Shown piece after piece: positions 1 through 13,330 of a stretch of 64,000 nucleotides of DNA (position 1 is its first letter; the number at the start of each line of letters is the position of its first letter). This DNA comes from Imbricaverruca yamaguchii (taxonomy: Eukaryota; Arthropoda; Thecostraca; Neoverrucidae): contig JAOTOL010001470.1 in the NCBI GenBank assembly GCA_034440575.1, positions 209,501 through 273,500 of the forward strand, in the 5' to 3' direction. The translations under genes were made by a program, and so were the position numbers. The notes under the pieces are model-generated. The model ran no database searches. It had not been told where the DNA came from and saw nothing but the letters and a program-made list of their open reading frames with translations.

Positions 1-3000
1 ACATCTGAAACTGCCTCGCAAATAAATTTTCCTTTGCATCTGTCTGGCATATTTTGCTATCAAGACCTCTTGCATTACACACACCATTGCATATATATAA
101 TGTCTAATGTATGTTATCCAGAGTTCTTCCCCAATTGGTGCTGATTGTAAGCAGTTGAACACGGTTGCAAAATGTTTGTGTAGAAACTCTGCTGTCATCC
201 GTACCACTGAATGCATCCACTGTTATCGCTAGTCAGCTTTTATCTGTTATATTTTACAATTCAAGTCCTTTCAAAAAAGGATTTCGGGTCCCTTTGAGCT
301 CGTTGTTTTGCTAGGGAGTCTCGTTTAAATTTGTTACAATTGTGCTTGCTATATCGCACGACATGCTTACACCCAGCATTTGCTTGCTTGCGAATATCAA
401 TGGTGGATGCTCATTTTAGTTTTCCTGTATCTAGTCATGCCTCATCCCTTTCTCGAGCAACCTTATATAAACCTGGAACATGGTCATTTCACTTGGCCTC
501 TGAGGAAAGCTCCCTTAGCACTGGCAACTTCAGCTGATTTGAATCGCGAGACGCATATAGTTTCAAGCATATAGTTCAAGCATATAGTTTCTGAAGCTGC
601 CCCGAGTGATCAGTATGCATTTTCGTCCATACATAATGAAAATTGTGGCATATCTACTGCCCTAGATGTCAAAGCATTTCCATACTGTTTGCAACTGCTA
701 CCTGACAATGGGTTCCATACATGTGTGCGCTCTTTTCCTGATTGTCAAAGTTGATTATTGTCCAAAGCTTGACACGCCATTGATGTCTGCCGTCACGCAG
801 AGAGGAATATCGTCAGTCGTATCACTTTGTATGGAAGCAGCATGTACAATGTCGTGGGATTATGTTCTCGACACCACATGGTCTAACCAAAGAACGTTTT
901 CCATGCAACAATGTCAGATGTATAACTTGCGGTGGGAATTTGAGCAGGTGCCAAAAACACAGATGGGCCGCGACGTTTGCAAGCAAGAAGTATCTGACTA
1001 GTAAACAGTGAATGTAATATATCTGTCAATCTTGCATCACAGGCAGTTATAGTGTGAAGCAACGGGTATCAAGCTCGTTAGTAATGACTTTTAAACTATG
1101 CAATTGATCCATGTAGTCACGCCAGTCCTGCTGATATTGATAAAGTGTGCACAAACAAAACAGCATATTTGTTGTCAAGGACACTAATTTCAATTCATGC
1201 ACACCAATCCAGTCTCAAAAGTATTGCTAATATGCAACATTGCAGATTCTGTCTAAAAGAAGACATGTTCGCATCCAGTGACAGGTAACCATGAATTGAC
1301 CATTCACGTTGGTCAATGCTACCACCAAAAATCACTATGCAAGCTATCAATACAAGACAGGTTCTGTTTGCCCAACCACGTCTCCTGGACACACACAGTA
1401 TCGGGTAAGTTCAGAGCAGCCACGAAGCCGGGGCGCGGGAGTACAGTTACAGTTATTGGAGCACAGACCCCAACAATTGCAACCACTACTTCGTAGTGAT
1501 TCTGGTCTGTCTGCGTTCTGGTTGTGGTTACTTGGTTTGTGGCGAATATTGCCGGCTACGGAAATTCGCCAAAAAACAACATGACATTCGCCATTGTCTC
1601 CTACCGTAATCTGGACTGAATTCAGGCAAACGCACAACCACACCGAAGACTGCAATCACGCACACAAACGCAACCCTACACTGGGCGCAAGCACATGACA
1701 ACACCCACGAGACAAATCCCAGCAGCCGAGTGTGCATTCCATCGGATTTGATTCGGCTAAATAATGTCACTAAATGGCGATAGTTTTTACGAGCGAAGTA
1801 TGCAAGACGCATATTGCACGTGAAAATATCTGCTTTGATTCCGATCTTGACCGCTACCCGTTAGCTGCAAAGCAGTCGGCGCACGCTGATCGCCGCCCAC
1901 AGCTCAGTCGAGGGGGGCACTTACTTGAGTAGCACCACTTTGGCCAGACGACGGGGCCGGTGGACTCGAGGTCGGTCATCTTGTGGATAGCCACCGTGGC
2001 GTTTGAAGCGACAATTGGCAAAAGAGCACCTCGTTCCGGGATGACCTGCTCACGACTCCCTGCACGTCCCAGCAGCCGGCCGCGGATACGTCGGCGAGAT
2101 CGGTACAGGAGCGAGGACGCACCGCTCCGCTCTGCGCCACCAACACGGCACGACTGACGTCAGCCGGCCGCCCGCCCGCCAATCACAGCGAGCACGCGCT
2201 GCCGGAGGTCAGCCGGGCCGACCAATCAGCGCGCGGCATCTTCGCCGCCGGAGGTGGCTGGCAGCGTCAGCCTCCAGCTGAATGTGAACCCATCGATAGA
2301 CGGCTAATTTGCTTCCGGGACAGGCGCCGGTGACGGCGCCGGCTTCCGGAGCGGCAGCACACTGCCCATGATCTTCCACCCTTACATAAAGAAATCCCAC
2401 ATTTGCTGAAAATTATATCGCTGACAATTTCCACAGATTTTTGTACCCGTTTCATTCAATTCGTCTTTGCTCCTTTACCACGGTGCATGCGCTACTTCGC
2501 GTCTTGTACCTGTCCATGTAGTTTCGCCCACCGATAGCTCGCACGAATAACCCTGCTAGTATCTCGGGCGGATCAAGTCACCATAGTCGATCAGTTGCCA
2601 TCTGGCTAAAGCATAATTCGATGCGAATTAATTCGATCAGCTGCCGTGTTATTCAACATCGACAACAGAATGGACCACAAAGCATGTAGCAATTCATCCA
2701 ATTACCTCGTAGTCGGGTGCCAGCACTGTTAGGCGCATTACGATTCAGGTCGCGCCAGTCAGCCACAATTGTCTGGTCGCCATTTGGACGTGTATCAGAC
2801 GTAGCCCGGCGTTTATCGCTGTGAAAGCGGCTGCGTTCCCGTAAGTCACCACAAAACAAAGAGAGCCGAAAAAGACCGTGACGCAGGATTTACGGGCCGT
2901 GTTAATTGTGTGTTGTTGCACCCGTGGGAAACAGTGAGCTGGAACGGCACCGTGTGTCTCACCGCCAACGTTTCAACAACACTTAGCTGAAACCAACAAT

Positions 3001-3639
3001 ACTCCCACTTCCAGCCGGTGTTCCGGGGAAATATTCCGCTTGTCTTCGTTGCCTCCGATCTCTGAATATTCCGTTATGTCCACGGAGACATACAGGCTAC
3101 GTGGAGCATTGTTGTTGCATCAGCAGATGCTTGCACTCGTAATGGGTGGAATTGTGAAATTAACCAAAACATTTTCATGTGCTAGTTCAGCAGCTATTGC
3201 GCGCGGGTAAGCGATTTTCCCACGCATCTGGACGGAGCCGAATAGATGAGTTCAACTCAATGCTGAAACTACAAAGCGTCGTTTTTAGCAGCACACCACA
3301 CGTGCATAGGATCCCTGCGTCAGCCTTTCCAACTCCTTAACTTCAATTTCTTGGGTGATCTACGGGATTCCATTGCATAGTTTGTGGACATATTGTGTAC
3401 TTCACCTCCCCCTGACATACTCTGCTTAATTGAATCCAAGTTGTTCTCAATGAGCTTTGACTGAGGTAGGGGGTGCGGGGTTTTCTAGTGCCATGGAGAG
3501 CGCTTAAGCAACAGAGAACAAAGTTGGTTCCCACAATATGCATGCTGTATGGCGTATCTTTCGTGTATTTTTAGCATCAAAGGGCTTAAATATTGAATAT
3601 ATCACTCGGGAGTTCTGTTCTAAGTACGACACTATAATA
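1..3639. other. No supported gene; unique-looking sequence
   Basis: About 3.6 kb without a recognisable gene, RNA gene or repeat. The first ~1.8 kb is AT-rich. A GC-rich patch lies near 2060-2350. Open frames on both strands are short, overlap one another and show no family motif or convincing splice-bounded exon. Unrecognised exons of a host gene cannot be excluded. Confidence 0.5.
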
Positions 3640-6600
3640 CAATAGCATACGGCACCAGAATACAACGATGTACAACGCCAGAATATAACCGTGTATGGCA
3701 CCAGAATACAACAGTGTACAGCATCAGAATACAACAGTGTACGGCACCAGAATACAGCAGTGTACAGCATCAGAATACAGCAGTGTACAGCATCAGAATA
3801 CAGACGAAAAAGTGTACGGCACCAGAATACAGCAGTGTACAGCATCAGAATACAACAGTGTACGGCACCAGAATGCAACAGTGTACAGCATCAGAATACG
3901 CAGTGTACGGCACCAGACAACAGTGTACGGCACCAGAATACAGCAGTGTACAGCATCAGAATACAACAGTGTACGGCACCAGAATGCAACAGTGTACAGC
4001 ATCAGAATACAACAGTGTACGGTACCAGAATGCAGCAGTGTACAACGCCAGAATATAACCGTGTATGGCACCAGAATACAACAGTGTATGGCACCAGAAT
4101 ATAACAGTGTACGATACCAGAATACAGCAGTGTACAGCATCAGAATACAACAGTGTACGGCACTAGAATGCAACAGTGTACAGCATCAGAATACAGCAGT
4201 GTACAGCACCAGAATACAGCAGTGTACAGCATCAGAATACAGCGGTGTACAGCACCAGAATACAGCAGTGTACAGCATCAGAATACAACAGTGTACGGCA
4301 CCAGAATGCAACAGTGTACCGCATCAGAATACAACAGTGTACGGCACCAGAATGCAACAGTGTACAGCATCAGAATACAACAGTGTACGGCACCAGAATG
4401 CAACAGTGTACCGCATCAGAATACAACAGTGTACGGCACCAGAATACAACAGTGTACAGCATCAGAATACACAGTGTACGCATCGAATACAGCAGTGTAC
4501 CGCATCAGAATACAACAGTGTACGCACCAGATACAACAGTGTACGCATCAGAATACAACAGTGTACGCACCAGATACAACAGTGTACGCATCGAATACAA
4601 CAGTGTACGCACCAGAATACAACATGTACGCACCAGGATACAACATGTACAGCACAGAATACAACAGTGCATCAAATACGACAGTGTACAGCATCAGAAT
4701 ACAACAGTGTACGGCACCAGAATACAACAGTGTAAGCATCAGAATACAACAGTGTCGGCACCAGAATGCAACAGTGTACGACGAATACAACGTGTGGCAC
4801 CGAATGCAACAGTGTACGCATCAGAATACACAGTGTAACACAGAAGTGACGACCGTAACATTACAACAGTGTATGGCACCAGAATATAACAGTGTACGAT
4901 ACCAGAATACAGCAGTGTACAGCATCAGAATACAACAGTGTACAGCACCAGAATACAACAGTGTACAGCATCAGAATACAGCAGTGTACGGCACCAGAAT
5001 ACAACAGTGTACAGCATCAGAATACAGCAGTGTACAGCACCAGAATACAACAGTGTACAGCATCAGAATACAGCAGTGTACGACACCAGGATACAACAGT
5101 GTACCGCATCAGAATACAGCAGTGTACAGCACCAGAATACCGCAGTGTACGACACCAGGATACAACAGTGTACAGCATCAGAATACAACAGTGTACCGCA
5201 CCAGAATGCAACAGTGTACGCATCAGAATACAACAGTGTACAGCATCAGAATACAGCAGTGTACAGCATCAGAATACAACAGTGTACCGCATCAGAATAC
5301 AACAGTGTACGGCACCAGAATGCAACAGTGTACAGCATCAGAATACAACAGTGTACAGCATCAGAATACAGCGGTGTACAGAATACAACAGTGTACGACA
5401 AGTGAAGTAGTGTACGCACCGAATACAGCAGTGTACGCATCAGAATACAACAGTGTACGGCACCAGAATACAGCAGTGTACGCATCAGAATACAACAGTG
5501 TACGGCACCAGAATACAACAGTGTACAGCACCAGAATACAACAGTGTACGCACCAGAATGCAGCAGTGTACCGCATCAGAATACAACAGTGTGGGCACCA
5601 GAATACAACATGTACCGCATCAGAATACAACAGTGTACGCACCAGAATACAACAGTGTAGGCACCAGAATACAGCAGTGTACGGCACCAGATACAACAGT
5701 GTACGCATCAGAATACAGCAGTGTGGGCACCAGAATACAGCAGTGTACGCACCAGAATACAACAGTGTACCGCATCAGAATACAACAGTGTACCCGATAA
5801 CGCATCAGAATACAGCATGACAGTGTACGCATCAGAATACAACAGTGTGGGCACCAGAATACAACAGTGTACGCACCAGAATACAACAGTGTACGCATCA
5901 GAATACAACAGTGTGCACCAGAATACAGCAGTGTACGCATCAGAATACAACAGTGTACGGCACCAGAATACAGCAGGTGGCACCAGAATACAGACAGTGT
6001 ACGCATCAGAATACAACAGTGTACGGCACCAGAATGACAAGCAGATACAACGTCATCAGAATACAACAGTGTACGGTACCAGAATGCAGCAGTGTACAAC
6101 GCCAGAATATAACCGTGTGTGGCACCAGAATACAACAGTGTACGCACCAGAATACAGCAGTGTAGGCACCAGAATACAGCAGTGTACGCACCAGAATACA
6201 ACAGTGTACGCATCAGAATACAACAGTGTGGGCACCAGAATACAGCAGTGTACGCATCAGAATACAAGTGTACCGCACCAGAATACAGCAGTGTAAGCAC
6301 CAGAATACAGCAGTGTACGCACCAGAATACAACAGTGTACAGCATCAGAATACAACAGTGTACCGCACCAGAATACAACAGTGTACAGCACCAGAATACA
6401 GCAGTGTGGCACCAGAATACAACAGTGTACAGCATCAGAATACAACAGTGTACAGCACCAGAATACAGCAGTGTGGCACCAGAATACAACAGTGTACAGC
6501 ATCAGAATACAACAGTGTACGGCACCAGAATGCAACAGTGTACCGCATCAGAATACAACAGTGTACGGCATCAGAATACAACAGTGTACCGCATCAGAAT

Positions 6601-7333
6601 ACAACAGTGTACAGCACCAGAATACAGCAGTGTGGCACCAGAATACAACAGTGTCGCATCAGAATACAACAGTGTACGCATCAGAATACAACAGTGTACG
6701 CATCAGAATACAACAGTGTACAGCACCAGAATACAACAGTGTACAGCATCAGAATACAGCAGTGTACAGCACCAGAATACAGCAGTGTACAGCATCAGAA
6801 TACAACAGTGTACGGCACCAGAATACAACAGTGTACAGCATCAGAATACAACAGTGTACAGCACCAGAATACAACAGTGTACAGCATCAGAATACAACAG
6901 TGTACAGCACCAGAATACAACAGTGTACAGCACCAGAATACAACAGTGTACGGCACCAGAATACAACAGTGTACAGCACCAGAATACAACAGTGTACAGC
7001 ATCAGAATACAACAGTGTACGGCACCAGAATACAACAGTGTACAGCATCAGAATACAACAGTGTACAGCACCAGAATACAACAGTGTACAGCATCAGAAT
7101 ACAACAGTGTACAGCATCAGAATACAACAGTGTACAGCATCAGAATACAACAGTGTACAGCACCAGAATACAACAGTGTACGGCACCAGAATACAACAGT
7201 GTACAGCATCAGAATACAACAGTGTACAGCATCAGAATACAGCAGTGTACGGCACCAGAATACAACAGTGTACGGCACCAGAATACAGCAGTGTGGGGCA
7301 CCAGAATACAACAGTGTATAACACCAGAAAGGC
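3640..7333. repeat. 23-bp minisatellite array, ~160 units
   Basis: Almost 3.7 kb of a 23-bp unit built around CAGTGTAC, then AGCATCAG or GGCACCAG, then AATACAA. Units with CATCAG and CACCAG often alternate, giving a 46-bp dimer. Single-base changes (AATACAGCAG, AATGCAACAG) form subfamilies. The block 6680-7300 is almost perfectly regular at 23 bp. Blocks 4470-4860 and 5390-6330 contain many 22-bp units lacking one base. Because 23 is not a multiple of 3 and the unit has few stops, several frames on both strands stay open for hundreds of codons. These are by-products of the repeat, not proteins. Confidence 0.97.
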
Positions 7334-9500
7334 ATTGGTATTCTAATAGACGCTCGCCGGAATAACGTAGATTGGGTCTCCTGCAGCTACGCAATCTGCA
7401 GATGCAATGCGAGGATATGCCATTGACGGCATTGATCCATGGATATTCCATTGCTGCGTTGGGCGCACACAACAAACATTCTGGAAACCAAGTTCAACAT
7501 TGCTTCGCGTTCCTCAACTTGGCCTCCAGGGACACGGAAACATGTCGCATTCCATCGGAAGGACCAACTGGACGCCTTGCTTCCTCAGCAGCGATCACCA
7601 TGGTGCGGGAGACATGATGTGGCACCTGTTATGGCGCATGTGCAGCTTCCCGCGTTCACGGGCTAATAGCACAGCCGTCTGATGCGTACGGAAATCGCTG
7701 GACTTTATCAGAAAAACGAAACTGTTGTAGACAAGAACACACTGTTTCTCACAACCTCACCCTTCGCCACTCACGTCCCTTGGAAAAAGAGCACAGTGCC
7801 TTTGAATTGGTACTCCGGAACAAGTTCACATACAACGGGGGCGTTTGCTATCGTTTCAAATTGAACACTACATGAGCAAAAGCGTACCCTGCATAACATC
7901 ACACGACACGAAGAAGGCAGGCACAGATGCAGCTAGTTGTAATGAATAAATTTATTTCGGTTTGCCGTAGCAGCTATACGGCATCCATGTGCATACTAAA
8001 TAGACGTTGCTACTTAACCCACAATCTAAATGCGCGACCTGGTACCACCGAATAGAGCAATTTCAGCGCACCGGTGTAACTTATACTCGACTTTTAGGTG
8101 CCATGTGCGCAACAGAGCCCAGACAGGAGACGTTGTCCAGTGCCCAGTTGTCGGATGTTCTGCTCGGGCTATAAAAGGGCGTCATATGTGGCCTGAGCCC
8201 ATGCCCCATCAGAGACCACTTCGGAGCTGCTCACACTACCGCGAGGGTGATGTAATTCGCTCGTTGGATTGTGCAAGAAAAGGGAATATGCTTAGTCCTC
8301 CTGCATTGTGCTTACTGTGTAAACACTCTTGTACTACCATCAAAGTGATAGTACCTATGCCTGATTGTATTAAAATGATACCGAATGACATTTGTGATCA
8401 ATTTCCAGAAATGCAAGGACGCAACCGATACTTGAGACGGTTTTCTTATGCAATTCCGCTAAATTATATGGGTTCTCATGGAGGCTTCTCCTAGTCATCG
8501 ATATGGCCAATGAGATTACCTGTCACAGCTATTAACAGGTAGCTAGCTCCACTGGGTGGAGATATCACCAGAAATAGATGTAGAAAATTTACGATGTCCA
8601 GATAAACCCTACAAAAAGAGGAAAACAACATGGTACTTAGTACTGTTCTTAGGCCATGACAGATTTGTTTTCGATGAGCACTTTTAGCCAAGTGCTGACA
8701 ACGCCCAGTTGATCTAGGACAGCGCTTTTACAGCCCCAGTGCGCGCCTTTTTAGGTCTGGCATTCCCTTCAAGAGCGCGTCAGCAGCCAGGAGACGTCAG
8801 GAAGCGACTTCGGGAGGGACGTCGCAGCGTCCACCAAGCTGAACGTTGCAGACCGGACATTGGCATTGAACGAGGCAGATCACAGCGGAAGGTGAGCACA
8901 AGCTGTGTCGGCGTCAGCATGGAGCCGTGTACACACCACCTCCCAGCCGTCCAGCGGCCACCCTGTGCCGCCTGTCAGCAGAGCTCGGCACCAACGGCCG
9001 TAGGTCGGCCGGTGCCAGCCCAGGTTGCACGGCACTCGCCGGGGTCAGGCGGCACGTGCGGGGTCAGACGGGTCGCCACCGCTGCACGTGGTCGTCGACA
9101 GCACACCGTAATCAGCAGTCTGCAGGGTGGCAGCGTGCCTCAGGTGCTAATGGGGTGACGGTCACGGAGCACGCTCGCCAGCACACACTGCTTGGGCAGT
9201 TCGCATCGGTGGATCTGTCGCGGTGTCGCGGTGCGCCATGTGTTGTCAGGAAAGGTTGGGGCAGTGGGCCATGGAGCGGTGGTATATAAATTCCGAGAGC
9301 ACATCATGAAACCGCCATTCACTTAGAAGCAGACGTAATGCACGCATATGTACATCATGCGATAAAATCGCATCTAGCCTCGACACACACCCCCGAGTGC
9401 AGCTTCAGCGGTATCGTATAAAAAAATATAACTAAAGAATATACGTACGTTCAGGGTTGAATGATGCTGACCATTTAGCATTACTGATTACTCCTACCTT
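7334..9500. other. No supported gene
   Basis: About 2.2 kb with no recognisable protein motif or repeat. The longest open frame (8030-8494, plus strand, 154 codons) matches no family I know and has no convincing start context or splice signals. A good TATA-like string lies inside it and is listed separately. Confidence 0.4.
8170..8179 (+). promoter_or_regulatory. Isolated TATA-box-like sequence
   Basis: TATAAAAGGG is a strong match to a metazoan TATA box. No gene can be shown to start downstream, so this may be chance. A weaker TATAAAAG lies at 59890-59897 next to a GC-rich stretch. Confidence 0.15.
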
Positions 9501-9519
9501 TCCCGCACAACCAGGGAGC

Positions 9520-10010
9520 GGACTTCCGACGAGGCCCGCGTCTGCGCCGCAACAGTAACGATCGCGCTCCGACCCCAGTTCCGCCGGACTCCGCTGGTCA
9601 CACGCGGCGCAAAAAGATCGCTTCCGAAAATTTCATTCATTCCGTGTAACTTTCTCACAGTTGGAGCACGGCATCTTCTCACGGCGCGCTTTAAAGCGCG
9701 CCCGGCCGCCGCGCCGGCAAATTGTGCGCTTCCGCGCCAATCGTCCGGTTCGCATAGGAGCGCGCGGCGCGCCGCTGGCCGCGGGTCAGGAGTCGCGTGG
9801 CCGACCGGATGCGGTGCGCCGCGTCCGGAAAGTGGCACCAGCGGGCTGGGTCGGTCCGGCCGAGACGCTTGCACGTGTGAACGCTCGGCGTGCAGCGGCA
9901 CGCGCGGACGGCCCGACGGATGTGCGGTCGGAAGCGGTTCTTTGTCCACTCGGTGTGCCGGCGGAAGCATTGGTCAGTGGCGGCGACCACTGTGTCTGGT
10001 CCGTGACGCG
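9520..10010. other. GC-rich CpG-island-like segment
   Basis: Dense in CG dinucleotides compared with its surroundings, which are AT-rich from about 10150. It contains an 18-bp perfect palindrome at 9684-9701. Overlapping long open frames on both strands fit the low stop-codon density of GC-rich DNA and show no recognisable domain. It could be a promoter or first-exon region of an unidentified host gene. Confidence 0.4.
9684..9701. repeat. 18-bp perfect palindrome
   Basis: GCGCGCTTTAAAGCGCGC reads the same on both strands. It lies in the GC-rich island. Function unknown. Confidence 0.9.
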
Positions 10011-10794
10011 TGTTTTAGTATTCACGCATTGTCGCGGTGCGATATGCGTGAAGGTGGAAAATGTCGCCGAGGGCCCTGGGGGTGCTCAAGTGCTTCTTTT
10101 GTATCTGGGGCGTCTCGGTCGCTGTGCTGTCCGTCACCGGTATGTGACAGCTGATTTATGACTTTATTTATCGAGCTTCACCCGTTTTTCTCCGGCGTTC
10201 TTTTTCAGCCTGCTTTTGGTTCTATAGCATGGAGTGCTACGGCAATTTTATTTCCTGTAATATATTAAGCTGTTTACCTTTGGCACCCGCTTGCGTCCAA
10301 GACACAAGTTGATATCTGTGCCGCAAGAAGAGGGAGGGCGCACCCCTGATCACTCATTATGAAGTGGTGGAATACAAAAATGTGGCAGGGTAGATATTGC
10401 GGCTGCAACTCGTTCGACCAATGTTCAGTGCAGTCTCTGACCAAGTGCAGTCTCTGACGAGAATATCAAGTTAGATATAATATAGATTGTGCATAATTGG
10501 CAGCACTTATGATAAGAGCCTACTCCGCATGAGATAAACAATATTTTTGGCATGTATATTTACACCCAGAGGACGAATTATCCTTGTAAATAGTTGCTGT
10601 GTGTGTCAGCGGTAATTATCATGCAAGCGCCGTCAAAGATGTACTGGAGCGCATTCCCACTACTGCAATGTTCCCGGTCGCCTTCATTAATGTATGGCCG
10701 TCACTGTCGCCGAGTACTGGTGGATGCGTCCCTCAAAGGTCGTGTAATTTAGCATGGTGCCCGTGGCGCTGCATGCAAAGAATCGGCCTGTAAC
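10011..10794. other. No supported gene
   Basis: AT-richer sequence after the GC island. No repeat or coding motif recognised. Confidence 0.4.
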
Positions 10795-10945
10795 CATCTT
10801 ACCTCTTCTCTCACATCCCGTCCTCATCCCTCCCATTCCATCTGTCATTCCCTCCCATCACTCCCTTTCTCCCTCCTATCCCATCCCTCACTCCCTCTCA
10901 TCCCATACTCCCATCGCATCTCATCCCTGCCTCCCTCTCATGGGC
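10795..10945. repeat. Pyrimidine-rich CATCCC/CTCCC tract
   Basis: About 150 bases strongly biased to C and T on the plus strand, made of irregular repeats of CTCCC, CATCCC and CATTCC. Low-complexity sequence. Confidence 0.75.
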
Positions 10946-13320
10946 GCTGTATGTCCAACGCAGTCGATGCGCCCGTAAGCCCAAATAACCAACCAACCAA
11001 CCTGCCTCCCTTCTATCCACAATACGCAGCGACATCGACGCATTAATGACTATCAATTTCAGATCGGGGTCCTAAGTTGCTATAATCACGGCCTAAATAA
11101 TTACTTAGCTGACACTGAAATGCTACAGTAGGGCCAGAAGTACGCGGCTGAATGAAGGCCTGGTAACAATGGTGAGGGTAGGAATGGGAGGGGAGCGGGA
11201 CTTATTCTGAAGCTTCCGTTTGGCAATGAGCCACCAGATGAAGGGAGAATATTGCGGTGGCTTCCACAATGGCCGGCCGGACGGAGAAGCAAGCTGTGGT
11301 GTCGGCAGACCGTGCGCGGCCGCGCCCCCGTGATCATCGCGCGCTGATGCGGTCCGACCACGCGCCGACCGGCACGACGGCGTGTCGCGCTCACGTGACA
11401 CCCGGGCTGACCTGAGACCGGGCGTCACGTGACCCGCCGCCGGAGCGCGCCGCATCCGTATGCATGACGGCGGTCGGCGGCGCTATGGACGGCGGACCGC
11501 CCGGCGCGCGGCCGACTGGCGCGCCAGAGGCCACCCTGTTTATCATCTGTGATACGGCTTGGCGGAGGGGCGGATCTGGATGATGCCGTGTGAGCACCCG
11601 ACGCCCACCCGGCGGGTGCTTCGTCCAGAAGAAAGTGACGGCTAATGCGCCCGTAATGTGCTGTGAGTTGCTTCGTTAAGTTTGTGTAGCAATAAGACGG
11701 CGGGAAAAATACCGTTGTTCAGTGTTGTTGGTTTTGGCTCACACGTTAACGCCTCCTGCGCAGCTTAGTGTATGAGACCTTTTGTTTAAGTCTGACCACA
11801 GACAGACATCTTCCCGATCGACTTATGTCCAGGACATGGCAGCAACCGGAGACTGTTTACCGAGGTGTCCCTGGATTACCACTGACCGACCAGTGGTCGC
11901 CACAGATTGGGTTCACGGGCATGCCATGCCTTTATGCAGATTATTCGGTCCGGTGGCACGCCCGGAGGGGGGGGGGCACGGCCTCGTCACGCGACACCGG
12001 AGCAGTCCTCTGTTGATCGGTCCGGGACCTCGGTACAGCCCCGTCGTGTGCATAAGAAGCTGCGGAGGGCAGCCTGAGAGCAAGCGCGCTGGCCAGAATG
12101 TCCCATATAATGCAGGGAGCTACATATATGCAGGATGTCAGAGTGGCGCCTTTTCTATCTGTAGTGCCCGCATTGACAGGAATAAAGCATGCCACGTTCA
12201 CGTGATTTGTCAGAATAGGCAACCAGATACGCTTCGTCAAGTGGAAATTCAGATGCGTGTGTTGATACAGTAAAACATGTGTGAACATCTACTTCTGTTA
12301 AAGCTTTCCTGCTGTATGCCCCGGCCAGTTAGGATTGATTAAGCTGTACAAAGGCTGCAGCTTGCACGCTTGCAATCTTGATGCAAGTATAGAAGGCATA
12401 CCAGTGAAGCTGCTGATACTTGGGTTTTTGTGTTTAAAGGGAATAGTCGAGCTTTTCCAAAACACACGTCCAGCTAGTGCTTTCAAAGAATGCATGAAAC
12501 CGATTGAGCTCGGAGAAAGGCATGGTCGCCTGGGTGCAAAAATTGCGCAACAGATGGAGCCGTTCCATTGCAAAGCCAATGTGGTATCAATTTTCCCGCC
12601 CAATATATGGTGGTAGTGAAAACCAGTTGGTGCTTAGCAGGCATGCAATGAATCAAGGGAAAATAAACACTTCATCTGTTAATGGTTCTGCTTTATTTAC
12701 TCATGATTTATTAGCATACTATCAGCAAATATTGACTCATTTGTGCATTCGCGTAACTCATATTTTTTTTGGTTACACGGTTAGTACGAGAAAGTCGAAA
12801 AGCTTTCTCCCGGATTCCACAAGAATGTATAAGCTGTAATGGTGCTAATAGTCCATTAGCCTCTTCATTTGTGAATATTGGTGTGAAATACGATAAACCC
12901 AAGCGACGTACTTTTTGTTTGAAGGTGGTAATGAAGAGGAGTGTCACATGTCGGAAGAAAACGGACAACAATTAGATGCATACAGTACATCTGTATGAGA
13001 AGGTATGTTTCCCTCCGTATTTGTATGATACATTCGCAAACCCAGGTCCATCACACTCGATAGTCAGAAAGTGGTGTGCGGGATTTAGCAGAGGCAGTAA
13101 ATCAATAGCAATTATAAAATGCTCTAAACGGCCTCCTGTATCAACATGCTGATACATTTTGACAGAATTTGCATACAAGTAACGCAAGGTTGTTGCCTTG
13201 GTGCCGGACGCACTCCGAGCAGTGTCCGCATTTTATAAGGTAGCGCACAGGCAATATTAACTGAGAAGCTCAACTTTCATACAATTTCTGAGAAAAAAAT
13301 GTATCCTGTAATCTCGAAGG
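10946..13320. other. No supported gene; GC-rich patch at 11230-11600
   Basis: No recognisable gene. 11230-11600 is rich in CG and contains several GTCACGTGAC-like E-box strings, for example near 11392 and 11425. 11600-13320 returns to AT-rich sequence. The open frames at 12335-12616 (plus) and 12711-12971 (minus) were read and not recognised. Confidence 0.4.
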
Positions 13321-13330
13321 ACGCCTGGGG

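Noticed and set aside
4153..5820. 555-codon open frame on the plus strand, with other long frames on both strands
   Set aside because: Lies wholly in the 23-bp minisatellite. All frames are open because the unit has few stops and its period is not a multiple of 3.
3640..7333. Possible CRISPR-like repeat array
   Set aside because: Units are contiguous with no unique spacers, and the context is eukaryotic.
8030..8494. 154-codon open frame with an internal TATA-like box
   Set aside because: No family match, no supporting splice or start signals, and the TATA-like string lies within the frame.
9661..10161. 166-codon open frame in GC-rich DNA as a host gene
   Set aside because: Overlapping frames are open on both strands, as expected from low stop density in GC-rich sequence. 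No domain recognised.
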